Positions 55,858 through 64,000 of a stretch of DNA of 64,000 bases are shown here, in pieces. The stretch comes from Luteibacter aegosomatissinici (lineage in GTDB: Bacteria > Pseudomonadota > Gammaproteobacteria > Xanthomonadales > Rhodanobacteraceae). The translations under genes were made by a program, and so were the position numbers. The stretch lies in the NCBI RefSeq assembly GCF_023078495.1, contig NZ_CP095742.1, positions 2,480,001 to 2,544,000 of the forward strand, in the 5' to 3' direction. Within the stretch, counting starts at the first letter, position 1; the number at the start of each line of letters is the position of its first letter. The notes under the pieces are model-generated. The model searched no databases, was not told the DNA's origin, and saw only the letters and a list, made by a program, of their open reading frames with translations.

Positions 55858-56971
55858 TCACTACCCCTTCCTCGAGTTTCTTGCGGAACTCCGCCTGCCG
55901 GCGGGTACGGTCCACCACCTGCCCCTTCAGCTGGCCACAGGCGGCATCGATATCGTCGCCGCGGGTGCGGCGCAGCATGGTAAGCACACCGGCGTTCAAC
56001 AACTGGGTCTGGAACGCGCGGATTTCTTCCGGCTCGGAGCGCTCGAAGCGCGTGCCCGGGAACGGATTGAACGGAATGAGGTTGACCTTGTTGGCACCCG
56101 GCAGGCGGCGCATGAACTTGATCAGCTGGCGCGCATGCTCGGGGCGGTCGTTCACACCCTTCATAAGGGTGTACTCGAACGTGATGGTCGTGCGCGGCGC
56201 GCGGCGGATGTAGCGCTCGCACGCCCCGGCCAGCTCGGCCAGGTTGTAGCGCTTGTTCAGCGGCACGAGTTCGGTCCGCAGTTCATCGTTGGCCGCGTGC
56301 AGCGACACGGCCAGCGAGACATCGCTCTCGGCCGAGAGCTTGTCGATCATGGGCACCAGGCCCGCCGTGGAAAGCGTGACGCGCTTGCTGGCCAGGCCGA
56401 AGCCCAGGTCATCGCGCATCAGGCTCATGGCCTTCACCACGTTATCGAAATTGAGCAGCGGCTCGCCCATGCCCATCATCACCACGTTGGTGATGCGGCG
56501 CTGCTGGTGCGTGACGTTGCCCAGGAATTTGGCCGCCACCCACATCTGGCCAATGATCTCGGCCGTCGACAGGTTGCGGGAAAAACCCTGCGTTGCCGTG
56601 GAGCAGAACTGGCAGTTCAGGGCGCAGCCCACCTGGGAGGACACGCACAGCGTGCCGCGGGTGGGCTCCGGGATATACACGGTCTCGATGGCGTTGCCGC
56701 CATCCATGCCGAGCAGCCACTTGTGGGTACCGTCGACCGCGCCCTTTTCGAACACGGTGGACGGCGGCCCGACATAGCAGCTGGCATTGAGCTTTTCGCG
56801 AAGGGCCTTGCCGACATCGGTCATGTTCTCGAACTTGTCTTCGAGACGGTGGTAGATCCACTTCATGACCTGGTCCGCGCGGTACGGCTTCTCACCCAGG
56901 CTGGCGAAGAAATCGCGCAGGCCCTGGCGATCGAAGTCGAGCAGGTTGACCTTGTCGGCAGGCGTATTCAC
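55847..56971 (-). CDS. rlmN: 23S rRNA/tRNA (adenine-C2)-methyltransferase RlmN
   Basis: A 374-residue radical SAM enzyme methylating A2503 of 23S rRNA and A37 of some tRNAs. The 4Fe-4S cluster ligands are Cys116, Cys120 and Cys123 in GCALNCQFC. The methyl-carrying Cys lies in [12 protein letters not shown] (about residue 355) and a second one in the conserved C-terminal area. [18 protein letters not shown] binds SAM. It starts 9 bases after ndk and overlaps pilF. Confidence 0.97.
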   Translation of the reverse strand: MNTPADKVNLLDFDRQGLRDFFASLGEKPYRADQVMKWIYHRLEDKFENMTDVGKALREKLNASCYVGPPSTVFEKGAVDGTHKWLLGMDGGNAIETVYIPEPTRGTLCVSSQVGCALNCQFCSTATQGFSRNLSTAEIIGQMWVAAKFLGNVTHQQRRITNVVMMGMGEPLLNFDNVVKAMSLMRDDLGFGLASKRVTLSTAGLVPMIDKLSAESDVSLAVSLHAANDELRTELVPLNKRYNLAELAGACERYIRRAPRTTITFEYTLMKGVNDRPEHARQLIKFMRRLPGANKVNLIPFNPFPGTRFERSEPEEIRAFQTQLLNAGVLTMLRRTRGDDIDAACGQLKGQVVDRTRRQAEFRKKLEEGVVNAA

Positions 56972-56979
56972 GGCAGTTC

Positions 56980-57405
56980 TCAGTGCGAAACGACGTCCGA
57001 GTCGTTGAAGAAGTACTTAATTTCGTTGGCGGCGTTCTCGAGCGAATCCGAGCCATGGACGGCGTTGGCATCGATCGACTCGGCGAAGTCGGCGCGGATG
57101 GTGCCGGCAGCCGCTTCCTTCGGGTTGGTGGCGCCCATGAGGTCACGGTTCTTGAGCACCGCGCCTTCGCCTTCCAGCGCCTGGATCATCACCGGGCCGG
57201 AGATCATGAACTCGACCAGCGCGCCGAAGAACGGACGCTCCTTGTGGACGGCGTAGAAGCCTTCGGCCTCTTCGCGGGTCAGCTGCTTCATCTTGGCGGC
57301 CACGATCTTGAGGCCGGCCTTTTCAAAACGGGCCAGGATTTCGCCAATGACGTTCTTCTTGACGGCGTCCGGCTTGATGATCGAAAGGGTGCGCTCCAGC
57401 GCCAT
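56980..57405 (-). CDS. ndk: Nucleoside diphosphate kinase
   Basis: A 141-residue kinase balancing nucleoside triphosphates. [20 protein letters not shown] is the N-terminal signature and NAVHGSDS contains the phospho-His117. It leads the ndk-rlmN-pilF-rodZ run. A TAGAAT (minus strand, 57526-57531) about 120 bases ahead is a possible -10, but no clear -35 is seen. Confidence 0.98.
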   Translation of the reverse strand: MALERTLSIIKPDAVKKNVIGEILARFEKAGLKIVAAKMKQLTREEAEGFYAVHKERPFFGALVEFMISGPVMIQALEGEGAVLKNRDLMGATNPKEAAAGTIRADFAESIDANAVHGSDSLENAANEIKYFFNDSDVVSH

Positions 57406-57570
57406 ACGGGTACTCCGGGAAAGGATTGAAGAAACAGATAATGCCGAGGCCCGTCAGGACGCCCGGTGAAAGTTTGATGGCAAAGCCGTCAGGAATGACT
57501 GACTTAGCTCACGAATTCTTGACGGATTCTAGCTCATTCGCAAGCTGATTGCAGGCTTGTGCAGCGCACA

Positions 57571-57615
57571 TTGACCACCAAATCAGGGCAGGCGTATTCT
57601 CAAACGATCGTTTGA
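57571..57615 (+). promoter_or_regulatory. Promoter with overlapping PsrA-like operator
   Basis: TTGACC (57571-57576), an 18-base spacer and TATTCT (57595-57600) fit a sigma-70 promoter. The perfect palindrome TCAAACGATCGTTTGA (57600-57615) begins at the -10 and covers the start site. It has the CAAAC/GTTTG arms of PsrA/FadR-type TetR operators of fatty acid genes. Its product is the TetR gene at 57646. Confidence 0.75.
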
Positions 57616-57645
57616 TTCAAACTGACCCCGCCGGAGTGGCCCGCC

Positions 57646-58308
57646 ATGACCCCTGCCCCTTATGCCTCACGTGAGCGCAGTACGAAGGAACGGATCCTGG
57701 GCGCCGCCGAGGCCCTGTTTGCCACCCACGGGTTTGCCGGGGCCTCGCTCCGCCAGGTCACCGCCGCCGCCCGGGTGAACCTGGCCGCGGTGAACTACCA
57801 TTTCGGCTCCAAGGACAAGCTCATCGAAGAGGTGTTCCGCCGCCGCCTGGACGAGCTGAACAGCCGCCGCCTGGCCGCGCTGCACCGTCTCGCCGGCAAG
57901 GAAGACACCTCGCTGGAGGATGTCCTGGACGCCTACATACGGCCTGCGCTGGACCTGTCGCGCACCGACGGCGGCGGCGCCGCGTTCGTCCGCGTGCTGG
58001 CCCGGGCCTACGCCGAGCACAACGAGACCCTGCGCCGGTTCCTCTCCGAGAACTACGGCCACATCCTGCGCCAGTTCGCCAGCGAATTCGCCCGCCTGCT
58101 GCCTGGGCTGGCCAAGGAAGACATCTACTGGCGCCTGGATATCGTGACCGGCGCGCTGACCTACGCCATGGCCGACTTCGGCATCATCCAGCGCAAGAGC
58201 GATGTCGCCGAGCGCGACCACCGCGAAGCCGCCGCCGAACACCTTATCCAGTTCGCCGCCGCCGGCATGCGCAACCCATCCGTTTCGAACGCCCCGGCCA
58301 GCCGCTGA
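57646..58308 (+). CDS. TetR-family repressor of fatty acid degradation (PsrA-like)
   Basis: A 220-residue TetR regulator. STKERILGAAEALFATHGFAGASLRQVTAAARVNLAAVNYHFGSKDKLIEEVFRRRLDELN is the HTH, and VNLAAVNYHFGSKD is the PsrA-type recognition helix. The remaining helices resemble PsrA/CerR ligand domains. It starts just after the operator palindrome (autorepression) and is followed 37 bases later by the beta-oxidation genes, so it probably releases DNA when long-chain acyl-CoA accumulates, as in Pseudomonas PsrA. Ligand is inferred. Confidence 0.88.
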   Translation: MTPAPYASRERSTKERILGAAEALFATHGFAGASLRQVTAAARVNLAAVNYHFGSKDKLIEEVFRRRLDELNSRRLAALHRLAGKEDTSLEDVLDAYIRPALDLSRTDGGGAAFVRVLARAYAEHNETLRRFLSENYGHILRQFASEFARLLPGLAKEDIYWRLDIVTGALTYAMADFGIIQRKSDVAERDHREAAAEHLIQFAAAGMRNPSVSNAPASR

Positions 58309-58345
58309 GCTGGCCGGGACGACTATTTGCACCCTGGAGATCACC

Positions 58346-60715
58346 ATGACCGCAACACCGCTACGCATTCGCAAGGCCGCGGTACTCGGCGCCGGCGTCA
58401 TGGGCGCGCAGATTGCCGCGCACCTGACGAACGCCAACGTGGAAACCGTCCTGTTCGACCTGCCCGCCAAGGAAGGTCCGAAGAGCGGTATCGCCCTCAA
58501 GGCCATTGCCAACCTGGCCAAGCTCTCGCCGGCCCCGCTGGCTGAGAAGTCGCTGGGCGCCGCGATCATCCCTGCCAACTACGAAGACGACCTGGCCCAG
58601 CTGGCCGATGTGGACCTGGTGATCGAGGCGATCGCCGAGCGCATGGACTGGAAGCTGGACCTGTACCAGAAGATCGCGCCGCACGTGTCGAAGACCGCCG
58701 TGCTGGCCAGCAACACGTCCGGCCTGTCGATCAATGGCCTGGCCGAGGCACTGCCGGAAGAGATGCGCCACCGCTTCACCGGCGTGCATTTCTTCAACCC
58801 GCCGCGCTACATGCACCTGGTGGAGCTGATCCCGACCCGGCTGACCGATGGTGCCGTCCTCGAAGGGCTTGAGGCATTCCTCACCACCACCCTGGGCAAG
58901 GGCGTGGTGTACGCCAAGGACACCCCGAACTTCATCGGCAACCGCATCGGCGTCTTTTCGATGCTGTCGACCATGTTCCACACCGAGCAGTTCGGCCTGG
59001 GCTTCGACACCGTCGATGCCCTGACCGGCCCGGCCATCGGCCGCCCGAAGAGCGCTACGTTCCGCACCGCCGATGTGGTGGGCCTGGATACGCTCGCCCA
59101 CGTGGTCAAGACCATGGGCGATACCCTGCCCGATGACCCGTGGCACAAGTACTTCCAGCCGCCGGTGTGGCTGAAGGGCCTGATCGACAAGGGCGCCCTC
59201 GGCCAGAAGACCGGCGCGGGCTTCTACCGCAAGGCCGGCAAGGACATCGTGGTGCTCGACCTGCAGAAGCAGGATTACCGCCCATCCGAAGGCAAGGCCT
59301 CCGATGAAGTCGCCGCCATCCTCGCGATCAAGGATCCGGCCGAGAAGTTCGCGAAGCTGCGTGCCTCCGCCGATCCGCAGGCGCAGTTCCTGTGGGCCGT
59401 GTTCCGCGACCTGTTCCATTACACCGCCTTCCACCTGGCCGATATCGCCGAGACCGCGCGTGATGTCGACTTCGCCATCCGCTGGGGTTACGGCTGGAAG
59501 CTGGGTCCCTTCGAGATCTGGCAGTCGGCTGGCTGGCAACAGATCGCAGGCTGGATCGCGGAAGATATCGCCGCCGGCAAGACCATGAGCAGCGCCCCGC
59601 TGCCGGCATGGGTGACCGACGGCCGCACCGGCGTGCACGGCAAGGCCGGCTCGTACTCGGCCAGCGCCAACGCCGACAAGCCGCGCTCCACCCACCCGGT
59701 CTACGCCCGCCAGGCGTTCCCGGATCCGATCCTCGGTGAAAAGTTCGACCAGGGCACCACGGTGTGGGAGAACGATGGCGTGCGCCTGTGGACCAGCGGC
59801 GACGACATCGGCGTGATCTCGTTCAAGACCAAGATGCACACGGTGAACGACCACGTGCTCGACGGTATCCAGCACGCCATCGGCCTGGCGGAGCAGCAGT
59901 TCCGCGGCGTGGTGCTTTGGCAGCCCTCGGAGCCGTTCTCGGCAGGTGCCGATCTCAAGGGCGCGCTGGGCCTGCTGCAGGCGGGCAAGCTGGCTGAGTT
60001 CGAAGCGATGGTGGCGAACTTCCAGGCCACCAGCATGCGCATCAAGTACTCGCTGGTACCGGTCGTGGCGGCCGTGCGTGGCCTTGCCCTGGGTGGCGGC
60101 TGCGAGTTCCAGATGCATTCGGCCCGCACGGTCGCGGCGCTGGAGAGCTACATCGGCCTCGTCGAGGCGGGCGTCGGCCTGCTCCCGGCGGGTGGTGGAC
60201 TGAAGGAGCTGGCGGTGCGCGCTGCGCAGGCCAACCCGGAAGATCCGTTCGAATACCTGAAGAAGGTGTTCGAGACCGTCGCCATGGCCAAGGTATCGAC
60301 CAGCGCACTCGAGGCCAAGACCCTCGGCCTGCTGCGCAAGGAAGACATCGTGGTCTTCAACGCCTACGAACTGCTGCACGTAGCGAAGGCCCAGGCACGG
60401 GCGATGGCCGAATCCGGCTACCGCCCACCGATGCCGGCGCGCGCCATCCCGGCTGCGGGCGATACCAGCACGGCCACGTTCAAGGCCAACCTGGCGAACA
60501 TGGCCGAGGGTTACTTCGCCTCGCCGCACGACATCAACATCGCCAGCCGCATCGCCGACACGCTTTCGGGCGGCCGGATCGAGCGCGGCTCCGCCGTGGA
60601 TGAAGAGTGGCTGCTCGCCCTGGAGCGCAAGCACTTCGTCGAGCTGGCCCAGACCGAAAAGACCCAGGCCCGTATCGCCCACACGATGACGACCGGCAAG
60701 CCGCTGCGTAACTGA
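58346..60715 (+). CDS. FadN-type 3-hydroxyacyl-CoA dehydrogenase/enoyl-CoA hydratase
   Basis: A 789-residue bifunctional beta-oxidation enzyme. The dehydrogenase comes first: RKAAVLGAGVMGAQIAAHL binds NAD, GVHFFNPPRYM has the catalytic His, and GFYRKAGKDI follows. The hydratase/crotonase part is C-terminal (from about residue 490): FRGVVLWQPSEPFSAGADLKGALG forms the oxyanion site, GLALGGGCEFQMHS and VEAGVGLLPAGGGLKEL carry the acidic pair. This order (dehydrogenase then hydratase) is that of Bacillus FadN (also about 789 residues), the reverse of E. coli FadB. GGAG precedes ATG 58346 by 7 bases. Confidence 0.93.
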   Translation: MTATPLRIRKAAVLGAGVMGAQIAAHLTNANVETVLFDLPAKEGPKSGIALKAIANLAKLSPAPLAEKSLGAAIIPANYEDDLAQLADVDLVIEAIAERMDWKLDLYQKIAPHVSKTAVLASNTSGLSINGLAEALPEEMRHRFTGVHFFNPPRYMHLVELIPTRLTDGAVLEGLEAFLTTTLGKGVVYAKDTPNFIGNRIGVFSMLSTMFHTEQFGLGFDTVDALTGPAIGRPKSATFRTADVVGLDTLAHVVKTMGDTLPDDPWHKYFQPPVWLKGLIDKGALGQKTGAGFYRKAGKDIVVLDLQKQDYRPSEGKASDEVAAILAIKDPAEKFAKLRASADPQAQFLWAVFRDLFHYTAFHLADIAETARDVDFAIRWGYGWKLGPFEIWQSAGWQQIAGWIAEDIAAGKTMSSAPLPAWVTDGRTGVHGKAGSYSASANADKPRSTHPVYARQAFPDPILGEKFDQGTTVWENDGVRLWTSGDDIGVISFKTKMHTVNDHVLDGIQHAIGLAEQQFRGVVLWQPSEPFSAGADLKGALGLLQAGKLAEFEAMVANFQATSMRIKYSLVPVVAAVRGLALGGGCEFQMHSARTVAALESYIGLVEAGVGLLPAGGGLKELAVRAAQANPEDPFEYLKKVFETVAMAKVSTSALEAKTLGLLRKEDIVVFNAYELLHVAKAQARAMAESGYRPPMPARAIPAAGDTSTATFKANLANMAEGYFASPHDINIASRIADTLSGGRIERGSAVDEEWLLALERKHFVELAQTEKTQARIAHTMTTGKPLRN

Positions 60716-60765
60716 CGCGACCCGCGCTCTAGCCAACGACCTGCCCACTTATCAGGAACCACCCC

Positions 60766-61974
60766 ATGAGCAAGCAAGTGCAAGACGCCTACATCGTCGC
60801 CGCCACCCGCACACCGGTTGGCAAGGCGCCGCGCGGCGTATTCCGCAACACCCGCCCCGATGACCTGCTCGCCCACGTGATCCGTGGCGTCATGGAGCAG
60901 GCGCCCGGAATCGACCCGGCCCTGATCGCGGACGCGATCATCGGCTGCGCCATGCCCGAGGCCGAGCAAGGCATGAACGTGGCACGCATCGGCGTGCTGC
61001 TGGCCGGCCTGCCCGAGCAGGTGCCGGGCGTCACCATCAACCGCTTCTGCTCCTCCGGCGTGCAGGCTATTGCCATGGCCGCCGACCGCATCCGCCTGGG
61101 CGAAGCCAACCTGATGCTGGCCGGCGGCACCGAATCGATGAGCATGGTGCCGATGATGGGCCACAAGATCGCGATGAACCCCGCGATCTTCGAGAACGAC
61201 GAAAACCGCGCCATCGCCTTCGGCATGGGCATCACCGCCGAGAAGGTGGCCGAGCGCTGGAAGGTCAGCCGCGAGGACCAGGATGCGTTCGCCCTGCAGT
61301 CGCACCAGAAGGCACTGGCTGCCATCCAGAACGGCGAATTCAAGGACGAGATCACCCCGTTCCAGCTCGATGACCGCTACCCGGACCTGAAGAACCGCAC
61401 GGTGAAGGAAGACCGCCGCATCATCTCGATCGACGAAGGCCCGCGCGCCGACACGTCGCTCGAGGTGCTCGGCAAGCTGCGCCCGGTGTTCCGTAACGGC
61501 CAGTTCGGCGGCTCGGTCACCGCGGGCAACTCCTCGCAGATGTCCGACGGTGCCGGCGCCCTGCTGCTCGCCTCGGAGAAGGCGATCAAGGACTACGGCC
61601 TGACGCCGCTCGCCCGCTTTGTCGGTTTTTCGGTGGCCGGCGTGGCACCGGACATCATGGGCATCGGCCCGAAGGAAGCGATTCCCAAGGCGCTCAAGCA
61701 GACCGGCATCACCCAGGACCAGTTGGACTGGATCGAGCTCAACGAGGCCTTCGCGGCCCAGGCGCTGGCGGTCATCCGTGACCTCGGCCTGGATCCGTCG
61801 AAGGTGAACCCGCTGGGCGGTGCCATCGCCCTCGGCCACCCGCTGGGCGCCACCGGCGCCGTCCGCGCGGCCACGCTGATCCACGGCCTGCGCCGCCGCA
61901 AGCAGAAGTACGGCATGGTGACCATGTGCATCGGCACCGGCATGGGCGCCGCCGGTATCTTCGAAGCGCTGTAA
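60766..61974 (+). CDS. fadA: Acetyl-CoA C-acyltransferase (thiolase)
   Basis: A 402-residue thiolase that cleaves 3-ketoacyl-CoA at the end of each beta-oxidation round. Acyl-binding Cys95 is in TINRFCSSGVQAI; His in GGAIALGHPLGATGAVR; the proton-relay Cys in TMCIGTGMGAAGIF. It lies 50 bases after the FadN-type gene and completes the operon. The fadA name reflects role; phylogenetic class (FadA or FadI) is not resolved. A REP pair follows. Confidence 0.94.
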   Translation: MSKQVQDAYIVAATRTPVGKAPRGVFRNTRPDDLLAHVIRGVMEQAPGIDPALIADAIIGCAMPEAEQGMNVARIGVLLAGLPEQVPGVTINRFCSSGVQAIAMAADRIRLGEANLMLAGGTESMSMVPMMGHKIAMNPAIFENDENRAIAFGMGITAEKVAERWKVSREDQDAFALQSHQKALAAIQNGEFKDEITPFQLDDRYPDLKNRTVKEDRRIISIDEGPRADTSLEVLGKLRPVFRNGQFGGSVTAGNSSQMSDGAGALLLASEKAIKDYGLTPLARFVGFSVAGVAPDIMGIGPKEAIPKALKQTGITQDQLDWIELNEAFAAQALAVIRDLGLDPSKVNPLGGAIALGHPLGATGAVRAATLIHGLRRRKQKYGMVTMCIGTGMGAAGIFEAL

Positions 61975-62015
61975 ACGGCAATCCCACGTCACCGCAGCCG
62001 CGGTGACTGCCCAAA

Positions 62016-62093
62016 ATCTGTAGGAGCGCGCTTGCGCGCCATCCGCCGGCAGGCGGCCAGCCCGCCATCGCGTGCAAGCGCGCTCCTACAGAT
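62016..62093. repeat. Paired REP elements after fadA
   Basis: ATCTGTAGGAGCGCGCTTGC (from 62016) and its inverted partner ending AAGCGCGCTCCTACAGAT (62093) form a BIME of about 78 bases between fadA and the MBL-fold gene. Confidence 0.85.
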
Positions 62094-62127
62094 GCATGGT
62101 GAACCCATCGGCGGTAGGCTCCGGCCC

Positions 62128-63054
62128 ATGCACGGTATCCACACCATCGACACCGGCTTCGGCCGCCCCGCGTTCGACGCCGCCTACCTGGTGGTGGAAC
62201 ACGGGCGCGGCGCCATCATCGATAGCGGAACAACGCACTCCGTGCCGCGCTTCCTGGATGCGATCCAGGCGGCCGACCTGAAGCCTGCGGATATCGATTG
62301 GGTAATCCTCACCCACGTCCACCTGGACCACGCCGGCGGCGCTGGCGAGTTGATGCGACATCTGCCGAACGCCATGCTCGCAGTACACCCGCGCGGTGCG
62401 CGGCACATGATCGATCCTTCCGTACTGATCGCCGGCGCAGCGGGCGTCTACGGTGAAGAGGCTGTGCGTCGCGACTACGGCACCATCGTGCCGGTACCCG
62501 GGGATCGCGTCATCGAGGCCACCGACGGCTTCGTCGTCGACCTGGCAGGCCGCGCCCTGCTCTGCCTGGATACGCCGGGCCATGCGAAACACCACATCGC
62601 GATCCATGACGATCGTGCCAGCGCCTTCTTCACCGGCGATATCTTCGGGTTGTCCTACCGCGAGTTCGATACGGCGAACGGGCCATTCATCATCCCCACC
62701 ACCTCCCCGGTGCAGTTCGACCCGGACGAAGCCCATGCCTCGATTGAGCGCCTGATGCGCTACGAGCCCCAGGCGATGTACCTCACCCATTACGACCGGG
62801 TGGAGGACGTCAAACGCCTGGCGCGCGACCTGCACGAGCAAATCGATGCCATGGTGGCCATCGCGAAGCGGCATGCGGCCGATCCGGACCGCGAGGCACG
62901 CATCGCCACCGAGTTCGCCGACCTGTACGTGGGCCGGGCGAAAAAGCACGGCGTGGACATGAGCCCCGACGACATCACCAGGCTGCTCAAGATCGACATC
63001 AAACTCAATGCACAGGGCATGATCGTGTGGCTCGATCGCATCGCGAAACGGTAG
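62128..63054 (+). CDS. MBL-fold metallo-hydrolase
   Basis: A 308-residue hydrolase. The metal motif is ILTHVHLDHAGG (His63, His65, Asp67, His68), followed by CLDTPGHAKHHIAIHD and AFFTGDIFGLSY with the bridging Asp, and YLTHYDRV near the end. The C-terminal 100 residues are helical and longer than in glyoxalase II. It probably cleaves a thioester or similar bond, substrate unknown. The ATG at 62128 is chosen; an upstream start would lie inside the REP pair. Its TAG stop lies in the next REP. Confidence 0.9.
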   Translation: MHGIHTIDTGFGRPAFDAAYLVVEHGRGAIIDSGTTHSVPRFLDAIQAADLKPADIDWVILTHVHLDHAGGAGELMRHLPNAMLAVHPRGARHMIDPSVLIAGAAGVYGEEAVRRDYGTIVPVPGDRVIEATDGFVVDLAGRALLCLDTPGHAKHHIAIHDDRASAFFTGDIFGLSYREFDTANGPFIIPTTSPVQFDPDEAHASIERLMRYEPQAMYLTHYDRVEDVKRLARDLHEQIDAMVAIAKRHAADPDREARIATEFADLYVGRAKKHGVDMSPDDITRLLKIDIKLNAQGMIVWLDRIAKR

Positions 63055-63113
63055 GAGCGCGCTTGTGCGCGATGGGCGCTCGCGGAAACCGGGATCGCGC
63101 GCAAGCGCGCCCC
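63051..63113. repeat. REP pair at the end of the MBL gene
   Basis: GTAGGAGCGCGCTTGTGCGC (63051-63070) and a partner ending GCGCGCAAGCGCGCCCC (to 63113) form an imperfect BIME. TAG at 63052-63054 is the MBL gene stop codon. Confidence 0.8.
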
Positions 63114-63126
63114 GACGATGGCTTGG

Positions 63127-64000
63127 CTAACCTTCCAGACGCGACTTGAACCAGTCGGCCAGCTCCATCTTCCAGTACGTTCCCTGCGCCGCCAGGTAAC
63201 CGAAGGGCCGGTGCACCGGCTCCAGGCCGAACGCCGCATACGCCGGTACGGATTTCTCGCCCGAAGCGATGGCATCGGCCAGCGTCTCGCCGGCCGCGCA
63301 GGTGGGTGCCAGGCCATGGCCACCGAACGCCTGTGCATACCAGAGGCCATTACCGTGCGTTCCGACTTGCGGCATCTCATGCCGGGCGTAGCTCATGAGG
63401 CCCGACCACGCGTGCTCCACCTTCACGCCTTTCAATGAAGGGAACACCTTCGCCAGGTCGCGGGTAAGCAGCTTCTGCACGGCGCGCGGGCTGCGGTCAC
63501 GTACCGAAATGCGCCCACCCCAGAGCAGCCGCGTGTCCGGCAGGGGCCGGTAATAGTCGAACGCAAAGCGCGTGTCATAAATGGCTGCTTGCGTCCGCAG
63601 GCACTCGGCGAGCCGAGGACCGAGCGGCTCCGTGACCATGACGTAGGTGGCGATCGGCAATACCGCACGATCGATCTCCCGATCGAGGCCCGCCAGGTAA
63701 CCGCCGCACGCCAGCACGACGTTCGGGGTTTCGATCTCCGCATCGCCGATCCGCAGCAGCCAGCGTGGACCGCGGCGCTCCAGCATACGCACGCGCGAGC
63801 CCTCATGGATGGATACGCCGGCGGCCTCCGCCGCCTGGGCCAGGCCACGTGCGTACGCCAGCGGATCGATGTGGAACGCGTTTCGCTCGTACAGGCCATC
63901 GTGGTACCGCGGGCTGTGCACGAACGCATGCATGGCATCGGCAGGAATCCACTGCCACTCCGAGCCATAGCACTCGGCAAGGAGTTCCTGCCGCGCGCGG
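63127..64000 (-). CDS. FAD-dependent D-amino acid oxidase-like protein (DAO family, partial)
   Basis: The C-terminal 290 residues or so of a longer protein; the frame stays open through base 64000, so the N-terminal FAD-binding GxGxxG lies outside. HIDPLAYARGLAQAAEAAGVSIHEGSRV is the central DAO strand-helix; VVLACGGYLAGLDREI binds FAD; HAWSGLMSYARHEMPQVGTHGNGLWYAQAFGGHGLAPTCAAGETLAD is the C-terminal FAD motif of PuuB/OrdL-like amine oxidases. Such enzymes oxidise amino acids or polyamine derivatives; the substrate is unknown. It is convergent with the MBL gene. Confidence 0.92.
   Translation of the reverse strand, partial: RARQELLAECYGSEWQWIPADAMHAFVHSPRYHDGLYERNAFHIDPLAYARGLAQAAEAAGVSIHEGSRVRMLERRGPRWLLRIGDAEIETPNVVLACGGYLAGLDREIDRAVLPIATYVMVTEPLGPRLAECLRTQAAIYDTRFAFDYYRPLPDTRLLWGGRISVRDRSPRAVQKLLTRDLAKVFPSLKGVKVEHAWSGLMSYARHEMPQVGTHGNGLWYAQAFGGHGLAPTCAAGETLADAIASGEKSVPAYAAFGLEPVHRPFGYLAAQGTYWKMELADWFKSRLEG

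Noticed and set aside
58361-60748. A 795-codon open frame on the minus strand opposite the FadN-type gene
   Set aside because: The plus strand encodes a full, motif-complete enzyme. The antisense frame is a by-product of high third-position GC and has no recognisable domain.

Overview
The window is high-GC (mostly about 65%), densely coded gammaproteobacterial chromosome. Three things point to the Xanthomonadales, most likely Rhodanobacteraceae (Luteibacter or Dyella-like): the PilY1-PilE-FimT type IV pilus cluster, the order ndk-rlmN-pilF-rodZ-yfgM-like-bamB-der, and scattered REP repeats built on GTAGGAGCGCGCTTGCGCGC. The family assignment is inference; no rRNA or tRNA gene is present to fix it.

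Layout. 0-2.3 kb: the 3' end of a type IV pilus operon (PilY1 C-terminus, PilE, FimT-like pseudopilin). 2.4-12 kb: small enzymes, a large secreted discoidin-domain protein, a DHA2-type drug exporter with a divergent TetR repressor, phosphoglycolate phosphatase and a serine hydrolase. 12-20.6 kb: a LytS/LytTR two-component pair, msrBA, zwf, yjjX, pgm, and an RcsB-like response regulator divergent from a degenerate kinase/Hpt protein. 20.6-28 kb: sirtuin, tadA, MocR regulator with an AhpD-like protein, JmjC-like oxygenase, a DUF1348-TetR-tag operon and an old yellow enzyme. 28-28.9 kb: a HicA-like protein with an HTH partner and a perfect palindrome upstream, which together resemble a toxin-antitoxin unit. 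29-44.4 kb: an unusually dense run of regulator/oxidoreductase pairs (AraC, TetR or LysR next to SDRs, an O-methyltransferase, AKR and GST), interrupted by a two-gene lower-GC islet of unknown function and a DUF4166 protein that looks internally deleted. 44.5-57.4 kb: housekeeping genes on the minus strand (guaA, guaB, folD, a rhodanese-ThiF sulfur carrier activator, der, bamB, yfgM-like, rodZ, pilF, rlmN, ndk). 57.5-63 kb: a fatty acid beta-oxidation operon (TetR/PsrA-like repressor, FadN-type 3-hydroxyacyl-CoA dehydrogenase/enoyl-CoA hydratase, thiolase) and an MBL-fold hydrolase. 63.1 kb to the end: the 3' part of a D-amino acid oxidase-like flavoprotein.

How it works together. The minus-strand block combines purine synthesis (GuaBA), one-carbon metabolism (FolD), ribosome biogenesis (Der, RlmN), outer-membrane assembly (BamB) and cell-shape and pilus assembly (RodZ, PilF). 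The accessory middle reads as a set of small self-regulated redox and detoxification modules, several with palindromic operators visible between divergent genes. A notable whole-window pattern is that six genes take their TAG stop codon from an abutting REP repeat. No prophage, insertion sequence, CRISPR array, rRNA or tRNA gene was recognised. No intergenic stretch exceeds 300 bases.
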